From Micromonospora sp. NBC_01796 (GTDB lineage Bacteria; Actinomycetota; Actinomycetes; Mycobacteriales; Micromonosporaceae), in the NCBI RefSeq assembly GCF_035917455.1, contig NZ_CP109078.1:3286001-3350000 (forward strand): a stretch of DNA of 64,000 nt, written 5' to 3'. Numbering within the stretch: position 1 is the stretch's first letter; every line of letters begins with the position of its first letter. Both the position numbers and the translations under genes were made by a program. A model generated the notes under the pieces. It was given only the letters and a program-made list of their open reading frames with translations. It did not search any database and was not told the DNA's origin. Below are positions 1-9,364 of this stretch, one piece after another.

Positions 1-213
1 GTCGTTGTCATCGTCGCCTCCGGGGTTGGCCGGGCCGAGGCTCGCGCTGCCGGCTGGGTCGGCTCCATCGTCGGTCCTCGTCTGAGCTGCCGGGCTGATG
101 ATCTGGATCGGCGGAACCTGGTCGGGCGGGAGCAGCGCAGGCAGGCCGACACCGGTGAGCAGGCCCACCAGCGCCGCCAGCCCGATGCCGGTGGCGACCT
201 TCTGTGTGCTCAT
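1..213 (-). CDS. small secreted hydrophilic protein, 3' end outside window
   Basis: The reading frame starts at ATG 213 on the minus strand and stays open to base 1, so 71 residues are visible and the C-terminus is missing. It begins MSTQKVATGIGLAALVGLL, a short N-terminus followed by a hydrophobic segment (about residues 7-28) that can act as signal peptide or anchor. After that it becomes Pro-, Gly- and Asp-rich, ending at the window edge in GGDDDND. Small exported proteins with an acidic tail of this type are common in actinomycetes, often without known function. It is divergent from the giant secreted protein gene, with a gap of under 200 bp. No enzyme motif is visible, and the function is unknown. 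Confidence 0.6.
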   Translation of the reverse strand, partial: MSTQKVATGIGLAALVGLLTGVGLPALLPPDQVPPIQIISPAAQTRTDDGADPAGSASLGPANPGGDDDND

Positions 214-400
214 CGGACCAAGGTTGCCGGTCGGCGATGACCAACCGGTGAGAGCCGGATGAGAAGCCTCTCATCGACGGATCTTCCCAGGTCAGCGACG
301 GGCCGCCAGATAAAGAAGTTTTCACCTTCGGCTGAGCGTCGGCTTACGCGCCCGCTGAACACTGGCGGCCACTGGCAGCAGACCGACCGTGGGGGCGGGC

Positions 401-3400
401 ATGAGCGACAGCAGACCATCGACCACATCGAAAAAACGCAGATCCGGCGGCAGAACCAGACGCCGCCGGATCCTGATTCCGGTCATCGGGGTGGCATCCC
501 TGTTGACCACCATGATCGCCGTCCAGCCGGTCTGGGCGGTCACGTTCACCGTCAACAGCACCGCCGACGCGGTCGACATCAACATCGGCAACGGCATCTG
601 CCGGACCAGCGCCAACACGTGCACGCTGCGGGCCGCGATCCAGGAGGCGAACGCGACGCTGCCCGGTGACACGATCCAGGTGCCGGCCGGGACGTACCAG
701 ATCACCCGGGCGCCGGCCGGTGACAACGGCGACGACACCGGTGACCTCGACATCGTCAGCCCGGTGACCATCATCGGTGCCGGCGCCGCCGGGACCATCG
801 TGGACGGTGGGCAGCCGCCGGCCGGGGCACCGGCCGATCGTCGCGGGCTGGATCGGCTGCTGGAGATCCACGACACCGCCGGCAACGTCACCGTCTCCGG
901 GGTCACCCTCCGCGAGGGGTACGACTCCGAGCAGGGCGGTGCCGTACTGAGTCTCTCCTCCGGGGTGGTACGCCTACAGGGCGTCTCGGTGCTGGACAGC
1001 TACGCCGGGGTCTCCGGCGGCGGCATCGACCTCGACGGTGAGGGCCGGGTCGAGATCAGCGGCTCGACCATCCGGGGGAACGCCACCGGTGGCGACGGGG
1101 GCGGCATCTCCAACCAGCACGAGGTCGAGCTGGCGCTGACCGACACCGCGCTGACCGGGAACACGGCCGGTGCCGACGGCGGTGGGCTCAGCAGCGTCTC
1201 CAAGACCCGGCTGACCGTCACCCGGGGCACCGTCTCCGGCAACGCCGCGCACGGCAGCGGCGGCGGCGTACTCGCCGACTCGGAGCGGGCCAGCACGATC
1301 CGCAACACCGTCTTCACCGGCAACTCCGCCGGTGACCCGGTCTCCGGTGACGGCGGCGGTGCCGGCCTCTACCTCGGCGGCAGCGGCGGGGCGACGGTCA
1401 CCGGGGCGTCGTTCACCGAGAACGAGTCGATCGCCGAGGGCGGCGGGCTCGCGATCCACTCCGGCGGAGCGGTCACGGTCAGCGACAGTACGGTCCGGGA
1501 CAACACCTCCGAGGCCGGCGGCGGTGGGGTGGAGAACGACGGTCAGCGGGTCACCCTGACCCGGCTGACCATCACCGGGAACACCGCGGCGGCCGACGGC
1601 GGCGGCATCGAGAGCCAGGGCAGTGGCGCGTTCTCGGTCGTCGACACCACGGTCAGCCAGAACACCGCCGAGCACGGTGGCGGTTTCGCCAACGTCGCCG
1701 ACGGCACCCTCCAGATCACCGGCTCCACCTTCTGGGACAACCGGGCCAAGCAGTACGGCGGTGGCATCTACAACGCCAGCGACGCCGAGGCGTTGATCGA
1801 GAACACCACCACCTCGGGAAACGTGGCCCAGGTCGCCGGTGGCGGTCTCTACACCGACGCGGACGCCGGCCTGCGGGTGGTCAACGTGACCATCAACCGC
1901 AACGTCGCCCCGCACGGCGCCGGCATCGGTGACGAGCCGGGTGGCTCGGTCAACTTCCCGGTCGAGCCGAGCCAGTCGGTCATCCTGCGCAACACCATCG
2001 TCGCCGGCAACCTCTACAGCCCGGAGTGCAGCTTCGCGGTCGGTTCCGAGGGCGGCAACCTGGACAGCGCCGACTCCTGCTACCTGCGCGGCAGCCGGGA
2101 CCGGTCGAACGCGGGCGACCCGAGGATCGACGCGATCGCCGACAACGGCGGCCCGTCGATGACCCACGCGATCCAGGACGACAGCTTCGCCCTGGACGGC
2201 GGCGTCGCCCCGTGCGCCACCGTCGACCAGCGCGGAGTCACCCGACCGAAGAACACCACCTGCGACATCGGGGCGCTCGAACACGAGGGACCGTTCCCGG
2301 CGGCCGACCTGACCCCGCCGGAGACCTCGGTGGTGTCCGGGCCGACGTTCGCCGCCGAGCGGGCCACGTTCACCTTCGCCGGGACGGACAACACCACCCC
2401 GGTCGGCGAACTGCTCTACGAGTGCCGGGTGCTGGTCAACGACCCGACCGAGCCGCCGGACCCACCGGACCCGACCGAGCCACCGGACCCGGAGTTCATG
2501 TTCGTCGGCTGTCCGAACCCGTACGAGGTGCTCGACATCGAGCTGGGTCAGAACACCCTCGAGGTACGGGCGATCGACCGGGCCGGCAACGTGGACCAGT
2601 CCCCGGCGGTCTGGGAGTTCACCGGTGGCGAGGACATCACGCCCCCCGAGACGACGTTCGCCAGCACCCCGCCGAACCCGAGCGCGGGCCGTACGGCGAC
2701 GTTCTCGTTCCTCGGCACCGACGACCTCACCCCCACCAACCTGCTCGAGTACGAGTGCCGGATCGACAGCACCGACGAGCTGGCCTGGCTGGAGTGCGCC
2801 AGCCCGTGGAGCTTCTCCAACCTGACCACCGGCTCGCACACCGTGCAGGTACGGGCGATCGACGAGGGCGACAACGTCGACCCGACCCCGGCGACGTACA
2901 CCTGGACGGTGGGTTCGCCGGTCGACTGCGACACCTCGAACGTGATCCTCGGGGCGGACGCGGACACCTGGATCGACGAGTCGAACACCCAGGAGAACTT
3001 CGGCATCTCCGAATCGCTCGGTGTCCGCTCGCGGGCTCCCGGCGAGGACGCCCGTACGCTGATCCGGTTTCCGCTGCCGACGGACGTACCGGCGGCCTGT
3101 GAACTGACCGGGGCGACCCTGCGGCTGCACGCGGACGGCGAGGTCGGTCGGACCCTGGAGGCGATCCCGATCGGCTCCGCCTGGGCCGAGATGCAGGTGA
3201 CCTGGGCCAACCAGCCCGGCACCGTCGGGACCGCGGCGACCACCGGCTCCGGTTCCGGGTTCCGGGAGTGGAACGTGACCGGGCAGGTCGCGGCGATGCT
3301 CGGCGGGGCGCCGAACCACGGCTTCCTGATCCGGGACTCCGCCGAGGAGGGCGAGGGCGACGACTCGTCGTTCGCCTCCCGCAACACGGTCGCGGAGCCG

Positions 3401-6400
3401 CCGCTGGTGCCGCAGCTCGTGCTCCGGTTCGACGGCCCGGGGGCCCCGCAGCCGCCCGCGCCGCCGGCACCGGTCGCGACCACGGTCACCTGCGGTCAGG
3501 TGCTGACCCAGAGCACCCGGCTGCTCAACGACCTGACCAACTGCCCGCTGGACGGGCTGGTGATCGGGGCGCCGAACATCGAGGTCGACCTCGACGGGCA
3601 CACCGTCGACGGGCCGGGTTACTTCCCCGGCCAGCCGGGTTCCCCGATCGAGCTGCCCGAACTGGGCGGACCGGCGGGCGTACGCAACGTCGGCTTCGAG
3701 AACGTCGTGATCACCGGCGGAACCGTACGGCAGTTCGTGTACGGGATCTCGGCGATGGCCGGCACCCGGTTCAACCGCTACGAGGACCTGACCGTACGCG
3801 AGAACGCGGTCGCCGGGATCGAGCTGTCGAACGCCGACGACGGCCGCAACGCCAACCAGGTACGCGGCAACACGTTCGACGCCAACGAGATCGGGGTTGC
3901 CCTGGTCAACGGCTCGGAGAACAGCGTCCTGGCGGAGAACACCTTCACCGGCAACCTCGGGGTGGCGCTCTGGATGCAGGACGCCAGCGGCCACCTGATC
4001 GAGGAGAACACGGTCAGCGGGGTGACCGCCGATCCGACGATCGGCAGCGACGGTGGTTTCCTGCTGGAGGACTCCCGCGACAACCGGCTGATCGGCAACA
4101 CCCTCTCCGACAGCGGTGACGGCGGGATCCTGATCACCGAGGGGTCCCACCGGACCCTGGTGCAAGACAACACGATGACCCGCACCGGGGACGCCGGGGT
4201 GACGGTCGAGGACTCCGACGGGATCCAGGTGATCGGGAACGTCTCGCACCTGGCGGCGGACTCCGGCATCGGCCTGTCCGGGTCGAGCGACAGCGTGGTC
4301 CGGGACAACGACGTCCGGTACAACCCGGGCGGCGTGGAACTGGAGGGATCCAGCGACAACCTGGTCGAACGGAACGACGCCAGCTTCTCCGGTGGCGCCG
4401 GCATCTCGGTCGGGCCGGGTTCGCTGCGCAACCGGATCCTCGACAACGTGGTCAACGGCTCGGCCGGTGGCGGGATCGCGGTCGAGGGCGCGGCGGTCGA
4501 CCCGGAGGGTGTGCCGCTCGGCGCGAACGTGGTCGAGCGCAACGAGGTGATCGGTAACCAGGGCGACGGCATCTCGGTCCCGGAGGCCGGGCACCGGTTG
4601 GCCGACAACGTGGCGCACCACAACGCCGCGTTCGGCATCGACGCCGCCGAGGAGGGCACGATCGACGGCGGCGGCAACGTCGCCAGCGGAAACGGTGAGC
4701 CGGAGCAGTGCCGGGGTGTGGTCTGCGGTACGGGAACCCCGGGTCAACCGCCGGCACCGGACCTGACCGGGCCGGACACCGTACTGACGTCGACGCCGCC
4801 GAACCCGAGCAGCAGCCTCGGCAGCATCCACTTCGGGTTCACCGGTACGGACAACGCGGCCCCGCCGACCGCACTGCGTTTCCAGTGCCGGCTGGACCCG
4901 CCACCGGACCCGCCGGCCCCGGAGCCGGATCCGGGTGACCCGCCGCAGCCGCCGGACGTCGACAACTGGGTCGAGTGCGTCAGCCTGACCTCGTACCACT
5001 TCCTGTTCGCCGGGGTGCACCGGTTCGAGGTGCGCGCGATCGACCCGTCGGACAACGTGGACCTGACCCCGGCGACGTACACCTGGACGGTCGCGGCGGT
5101 CCCGCCCGGCCCGGACTCGACCCCGCCGAACACGACCATCTTCTCCACGCCGGACCAGGCGAGCACCACCCCGGTCGCCGTCTTCGGCTTCCGGGGCAGT
5201 GACAACGCCTCGCCCGGCCCGAACCTCAGTTACCAGTGCCGGTTGGACGCCGCGCCGTTCGGGCCGTGTCTGAGCCCGAAGACGTACTCCGGCTTGGCGC
5301 TGGGGGTGCACACCTTCGAGGCGCGTGCGGTGGACCTGGCCGGCAACATCGATCCGACGCCGGCCGCGTACACCTGGACGATCTCCCCGGCCCCGGCGGA
5401 CAGCACCCCGCCGGAGACGACGATCGACTCGGCCCCGGACGCCACCACCGTCGGTACGGACGCGAGCTTCACCTTCTCGGCGAGCGAGGCGGAATCGACG
5501 TTCGAGTGTTCGTTGGACGGTTCGGCGTTCACCGCGTGTACGTCACCCGTGGCCCACGTCGGGCTCTGGGCGACCGACCACGAGTTCCGGGTACGGGCCA
5601 CCGACCCGGCGGGCAACACCGATCCGACCCCGGCGGCACACGCCTGGACGATCCGTCCGGCACCGGTGCCGACGCAGGTGACCTGCGGTCAGACGCTCGC
5701 CCAGAGCGTGCTGCTGACCAACAACCTGACCAACTGCGGTAACGACGGGTTGGTGATCGGGGCGGCCGGCATCACGGTCGACCTGAACGGGTTCGGTGTC
5801 GACGGCATCGGGCAGGGGGTCGGGATCCGGAACAACGGTCACGACCAGGTGACCGTCACCAACGGCACCATCGGGGGCTTCGACCACGGCCTCCAGTTGA
5901 ACGCGGGCACCGCCGGCAACATCATCTCCAACCTGACGTTGACCCAGAACCAGGAGGCGGGCATCCAGCTCGCCGACGCGGACAACGGCACCGCCGGCAA
6001 CCTCGTACGCGGCAACACGCTCACCGGCAACGCGGCCGGCATCGTGCTGACCGGCGGGACCCAGGGCACCCTGCTGCTGGACAACACGATCAGCGGCAGC
6101 GCGCTGGAGGGCATCCACCTGGTCGGCGCGAGCGGAAACCGGATCGAGGAGAACCGGGTCAGCGGGTCCAGCGGAACGGGCCTCTGGCTGGAGGGGTCGA
6201 GCAACAACACGATCGTGGGCAACACGGTCCTCGACAACTCCGACGCGGCGGTGACCCTGGAGGCGGCGTCCAACGGCAACAAGCTGGAGGGCAACGAGCT
6301 GACCGAGAGCGAAGCCGGGATCAACATCGTCGAGTCCAGCGGGAACGACGCCATCGCGAACATCGTCACGAACCACAGCGACGGCGGGATCAGCCTGGAG

Positions 6401-9019
6401 GCGGCGCTGAACAACGTACTGCGCGGCAACGACGTGCGGTTCAACAGCACCGGCATCGATCTGCACCAGTCGTCGGGCAACCGGATCGAGTCCAACGACG
6501 CCAGCGACTCCTCGTCGACCGGCATCGCCCTCGGTTCGGAGTCGCTGAACAACGTGGTCACCCTGAACACGGCCAGCGGCAACTCGGCGGAGGGGATCTC
6601 GGTCGAGGCGGAGGTGTTGCCGGAGAGCACCGAGCCGGGCAACATCATCGACCGGAACACCACCGGGAACAACAGCAGTGACGGCATCTCGGTCAACAAG
6701 GCCGGGCACCGGATCTCGGCCAACACGGCCAACAACAACGGTGGCTGGGGCATCTACGCCGAGACCGGGAACGTCGACGGTGGCGGCAACCGGGCCTCGG
6801 GCAACACCGAACCGATGCAGTGTTACCAGATCTCCTGCGACGGTTCGGCGCCCACACCGCCGGAGGTCGCACCGCCGGACACGTTGATCGTCGACGAGCC
6901 GGCGAACCCGAGCAACAGCACGTCGGCGAGCTTCACCTTCACTGGGATCGACGACAACACCTCGCTGTTCGACCTCGGGTTCGAATGCCGCCTGGACAGC
7001 ACCGACGAGGCCGACTGGGTGGAGTGCGAGAACCCGCAGACGTACGGCAACCTGACCGCGGGTACGCACACCTTCCAGGTACGGGCGGTGGACCTGTCCG
7101 ACAAGGTCGACCCGACGCCGGCCACGTACACCTGGGTGGTGGCGTTGTCGCCGCCCGGCGTACCGCCGGTGAGCACGATCAGTGCCGGGCCGACGGCCCA
7201 GACCGCCGCGCGCACCGCGCTGTTCACCTTCTTCGCCAACGAGGGGGACGCCACGTTCGAGTGCTCGTTGGACGGGGCGGTGTTCGCCGACTGCGTGTCG
7301 CCGGTGTTCTACGAGGATCTGCTGCCGGGCACGCACGAGTTCCAGGTCCGGGCGCGGGACGCGGAGGGCAACGTCGAACCGACGCCGGCCAGCCGGGCGT
7401 GGACGATCACCGGCCCGCCGGTGGTCACCCTGGTCGTCGCCCCACCGGCGGAGGATCCGAGTACGACCGCCACGTTCGCCTTCACCGCGAACGAGCCGGT
7501 GGTCCGGTTCGAGTGCTCGCTCGACCTGGCGGCGTTCACCACCTGTGTCTCCCCGGCGGACTTCGCCAACCTGGCCATCGGCGACCACTACCTGCGGGTA
7601 CGCGCGGTGGACCTGGACGGGGTGACCTCGGGTGAGGAGGAGTGGGCCGAGCACGAGTGGGCGGTGGTCCCCGGTCCGGACGCCACCCCGCCGGAAACGG
7701 TGGTCAACACCGGGCCGGCGAACCCGAGCCCGGTCGGTACGGCGAGCTTCACCTTCGCCGGCACCGACAACGTCACGGCTCCCGCCGGGCTGATCTTCGA
7801 ATGCCGCCTCGACAGCCAGAACGAGGCCGATTTCGTGGAGTGCGTGAGCCCGCACGGCTATCCGAACCTGGAGCTGCCGGGCAACCTGGAGCCCGGTCCG
7901 CACGTGTTCGAGGTGCGGGCGGTCGACCAGGAGGACAACGTCGACCTGACTCCGGCGAGCTACGCGTGGACGGTGGCCGGTACGCCCACCGCCCCGCAGA
8001 CCACCATCGCCACCGCACCGGACCTCGCCACCACCAGCACCACGGCGACGTTCACCTTCACCTCCAGCCAGCCGGGCTCGACCTTCGAGTGCGCGTTGGA
8101 CGGGGCGGCGTTCGCGCCGTGCACCTCGCCCCGTACGGTCTCCAACCTCGCGGTCGGTGACCACAGCTTCGAGGTGCGTGCGGTCAACGGCGGTGGGGCC
8201 GGCGACCAGAGTCCCGCGGTCTTCGAGTGGACGGTGCAGCCACCACCGGACACGACGGCACCGGAGACGTCGATCGGCAGCACCCCGCCGGCGACGACAA
8301 CGAGCCCGACCGCCGCGTTCACCTTCACCGCGAACGAGCCCGGTACGACGTTCGAGTGCTCCCTCGACGCGGGCGCGTTCGGGGTGTGTGTCTCCCCGGT
8401 CAATTACACCGGGTTGACCGCCGGAACCCACCAGTTCCGGGTACGCGGAACCGACCCGGCGGGCAACGTCGACGCCACCCCGGCGACGTACTCGTGGACG
8501 GTTTCGGCGCCGCCGAGCTGTGCGGCACCGGGGTCGGTGACGCTCGGGGCGAACCAGGACAGTTGGGTGTTGCAGTCCTCGTCGTCCAGCAACTACGGCC
8601 AGGATTCGTCGATCAAGGTCGACAGCAAGTCGGGCAACAACGCCCGGGTCCTGGTCCGGTTCAACCTGCCGGCGATCCCGTCGGGTTGCCAGGTCACCGA
8701 CGCGCGGCTGCGTCTCTACTCCGGGTCGTACAAGACGGGGCGGACGTTGCAGGCGATCCCGCTCGCGGCGACCTGGTCGGAGGCGAACGTCCGCTGGAAC
8801 AACCAACCGGCGACCACCGGTACGGCGGCCACCACGGCCTCCGGCAACGGCTACCGCGAGTGGGTGGTCCCCGGTCAGGTGGGCGGCATGTACGCGACCG
8901 GCAACTTCGGTTTCCTGATCCGGGACAGTGCCGAGAACGCGAACGGGATGGAGCAGGCGTTCAACAGCAGGGAGAAGGGAAGTGACAACCCGCCCAGACT
9001 GGTGATCACCTTCGGCTGA
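401..9019 (+). CDS. giant secreted mosaic protein: CSLREA, beta-helix, Ig-like and DNRLRE modules
   Basis: The protein has 2872 residues if ATG 401 is used (GTG 389 is an alternative four codons upstream). Residues 1-46 form a signal peptide: an Arg/Lys-rich n-region, a hydrophobic core and a VWA cleavage motif. Rough order: CSLREA-type segment (47-87, CRTSANTCTLRAAIQEAN); right-handed beta-helix repeats rich in GGGI and N-T-A (127-627); two Ig-like modules (638-840); DNRLRE module (845-1013); NosD-like beta-helix (1027-1445); three Ig-like modules; second NosD-like beta-helix (1757-2146); six Ig-like modules; second DNRLRE module (2705-2872). The Ig-like modules share TPPET...FTF...FECSLD...C..P....L..G.H.F.VRA.D..GN.D.TPA.Y.WTV. 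There is no LPXTG or C-terminal membrane segment, so it is probably released or held non-covalently. A role in polysaccharide or surface binding is inference from module types. The gene stands alone and ends at a strong hairpin. Confidence 0.85.
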   Translation: MSDSRPSTTSKKRRSGGRTRRRRILIPVIGVASLLTTMIAVQPVWAVTFTVNSTADAVDINIGNGICRTSANTCTLRAAIQEANATLPGDTIQVPAGTYQITRAPAGDNGDDTGDLDIVSPVTIIGAGAAGTIVDGGQPPAGAPADRRGLDRLLEIHDTAGNVTVSGVTLREGYDSEQGGAVLSLSSGVVRLQGVSVLDSYAGVSGGGIDLDGEGRVEISGSTIRGNATGGDGGGISNQHEVELALTDTALTGNTAGADGGGLSSVSKTRLTVTRGTVSGNAAHGSGGGVLADSERASTIRNTVFTGNSAGDPVSGDGGGAGLYLGGSGGATVTGASFTENESIAEGGGLAIHSGGAVTVSDSTVRDNTSEAGGGGVENDGQRVTLTRLTITGNTAAADGGGIESQGSGAFSVVDTTVSQNTAEHGGGFANVADGTLQITGSTFWDNRAKQYGGGIYNASDAEALIENTTTSGNVAQVAGGGLYTDADAGLRVVNVTINRNVAPHGAGIGDEPGGSVNFPVEPSQSVILRNTIVAGNLYSPECSFAVGSEGGNLDSADSCYLRGSRDRSNAGDPRIDAIADNGGPSMTHAIQDDSFALDGGVAPCATVDQRGVTRPKNTTCDIGALEHEGPFPAADLTPPETSVVSGPTFAAERATFTFAGTDNTTPVGELLYECRVLVNDPTEPPDPPDPTEPPDPEFMFVGCPNPYEVLDIELGQNTLEVRAIDRAGNVDQSPAVWEFTGGEDITPPETTFASTPPNPSAGRTATFSFLGTDDLTPTNLLEYECRIDSTDELAWLECASPWSFSNLTTGSHTVQVRAIDEGDNVDPTPATYTWTVGSPVDCDTSNVILGADADTWIDESNTQENFGISESLGVRSRAPGEDARTLIRFPLPTDVPAACELTGATLRLHADGEVGRTLEAIPIGSAWAEMQVTWANQPGTVGTAATTGSGSGFREWNVTGQVAAMLGGAPNHGFLIRDSAEEGEGDDSSFASRNTVAEPPLVPQLVLRFDGPGAPQPPAPPAPVATTVTCGQVLTQSTRLLNDLTNCPLDGLVIGAPNIEVDLDGHTVDGPGYFPGQPGSPIELPELGGPAGVRNVGFENVVITGGTVRQFVYGISAMAGTRFNRYEDLTVRENAVAGIELSNADDGRNANQVRGNTFDANEIGVALVNGSENSVLAENTFTGNLGVALWMQDASGHLIEENTVSGVTADPTIGSDGGFLLEDSRDNRLIGNTLSDSGDGGILITEGSHRTLVQDNTMTRTGDAGVTVEDSDGIQVIGNVSHLAADSGIGLSGSSDSVVRDNDVRYNPGGVELEGSSDNLVERNDASFSGGAGISVGPGSLRNRILDNVVNGSAGGGIAVEGAAVDPEGVPLGANVVERNEVIGNQGDGISVPEAGHRLADNVAHHNAAFGIDAAEEGTIDGGGNVASGNGEPEQCRGVVCGTGTPGQPPAPDLTGPDTVLTSTPPNPSSSLGSIHFGFTGTDNAAPPTALRFQCRLDPPPDPPAPEPDPGDPPQPPDVDNWVECVSLTSYHFLFAGVHRFEVRAIDPSDNVDLTPATYTWTVAAVPPGPDSTPPNTTIFSTPDQASTTPVAVFGFRGSDNASPGPNLSYQCRLDAAPFGPCLSPKTYSGLALGVHTFEARAVDLAGNIDPTPAAYTWTISPAPADSTPPETTIDSAPDATTVGTDASFTFSASEAESTFECSLDGSAFTACTSPVAHVGLWATDHEFRVRATDPAGNTDPTPAAHAWTIRPAPVPTQVTCGQTLAQSVLLTNNLTNCGNDGLVIGAAGITVDLNGFGVDGIGQGVGIRNNGHDQVTVTNGTIGGFDHGLQLNAGTAGNIISNLTLTQNQEAGIQLADADNGTAGNLVRGNTLTGNAAGIVLTGGTQGTLLLDNTISGSALEGIHLVGASGNRIEENRVSGSSGTGLWLEGSSNNTIVGNTVLDNSDAAVTLEAASNGNKLEGNELTESEAGINIVESSGNDAIANIVTNHSDGGISLEAALNNVLRGNDVRFNSTGIDLHQSSGNRIESNDASDSSSTGIALGSESLNNVVTLNTASGNSAEGISVEAEVLPESTEPGNIIDRNTTGNNSSDGISVNKAGHRISANTANNNGGWGIYAETGNVDGGGNRASGNTEPMQCYQISCDGSAPTPPEVAPPDTLIVDEPANPSNSTSASFTFTGIDDNTSLFDLGFECRLDSTDEADWVECENPQTYGNLTAGTHTFQVRAVDLSDKVDPTPATYTWVVALSPPGVPPVSTISAGPTAQTAARTALFTFFANEGDATFECSLDGAVFADCVSPVFYEDLLPGTHEFQVRARDAEGNVEPTPASRAWTITGPPVVTLVVAPPAEDPSTTATFAFTANEPVVRFECSLDLAAFTTCVSPADFANLAIGDHYLRVRAVDLDGVTSGEEEWAEHEWAVVPGPDATPPETVVNTGPANPSPVGTASFTFAGTDNVTAPAGLIFECRLDSQNEADFVECVSPHGYPNLELPGNLEPGPHVFEVRAVDQEDNVDLTPASYAWTVAGTPTAPQTTIATAPDLATTSTTATFTFTSSQPGSTFECALDGAAFAPCTSPRTVSNLAVGDHSFEVRAVNGGGAGDQSPAVFEWTVQPPPDTTAPETSIGSTPPATTTSPTAAFTFTANEPGTTFECSLDAGAFGVCVSPVNYTGLTAGTHQFRVRGTDPAGNVDATPATYSWTVSAPPSCAAPGSVTLGANQDSWVLQSSSSSNYGQDSSIKVDSKSGNNARVLVRFNLPAIPSGCQVTDARLRLYSGSYKTGRTLQAIPLAATWSEANVRWNNQPATTGTAATTASGNGYREWVVPGQVGGMYATGNFGFLIRDSAENANGMEQAFNSREKGSDNPPRLVITFG

Positions 9020-9066
9020 TCCCGTCCGGTTACCGGACCGGCCGGGTGACCCCGGCCGGTCGACCA

Positions 9067-9104
9067 GAACCGCCCCCTCCGAAACCCGTCGGAGGGGGCG
9101 GTTC
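9067..9104 (+). terminator. strong hairpin terminator of the giant secreted protein gene
   Basis: A perfect 15-bp inverted repeat (9067-9081 with 9090-9104) encloses an 8-nt loop and begins about 48 bp after the stop codon. There is no U-run, as usual in high-GC actinobacteria. It separates the giant gene from the two-component operon. Confidence 0.8.
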
Positions 9105-9142
9105 GCCATGCGCGCCCGGATGAGCGGGACGCGAGTCTGAGG

Positions 9143-9169
9143 TGAACGTGGACTGAACAACACATTAAC
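9143..9169 (+). promoter_or_regulatory. three 11-bp-spaced direct repeats (PHO-box-like) upstream of the two-component operon
   Basis: TGAAC at 9143, TGAAC at 9154 and TTAAC at 9165 are exactly 11 bp apart. On the other strand they read GTTCA, GTTCA, GTTAA. OmpR/PhoB-family regulators bind tandem half-sites at this one-turn spacing, and the actinobacterial PHO box is built from GTTCA-type 11-bp repeats. The gene 1.6 kb downstream encodes an OmpR-type regulator, so autoregulation is the simplest reading; PhoP control is the alternative. The sequence GGTAAGAG just downstream (about 9184) may be part of the -10 region. Confidence 0.5.
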
Positions 9170-9364
9170 CACGGCCGGACTTTGGGTAAGAGAGGGTAGT
9201 CGGAACGGCCATTCGCGCCCGAGTGCCGGTCGAGCCGGTCGACCCATTCGATGAATCCCGATGCCTCCACTTCGGACGTACGATGCGTGAGGGCGCCGAC
9301 ACGTGGAGGCGGGCCGGCTGTGCCCGTCACAGTCGCCGGATGGCTTCGTGGAGGAGATTGTTCG

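Noticed and set aside
974-5311. 1445-codon minus-strand open frame opposite the giant secreted protein gene
   Set aside because: Arg/Val/Gly-rich translation without domain features; a shadow caused by the GC-rich third positions of the plus-strand gene, whose modular protein is unmistakable.
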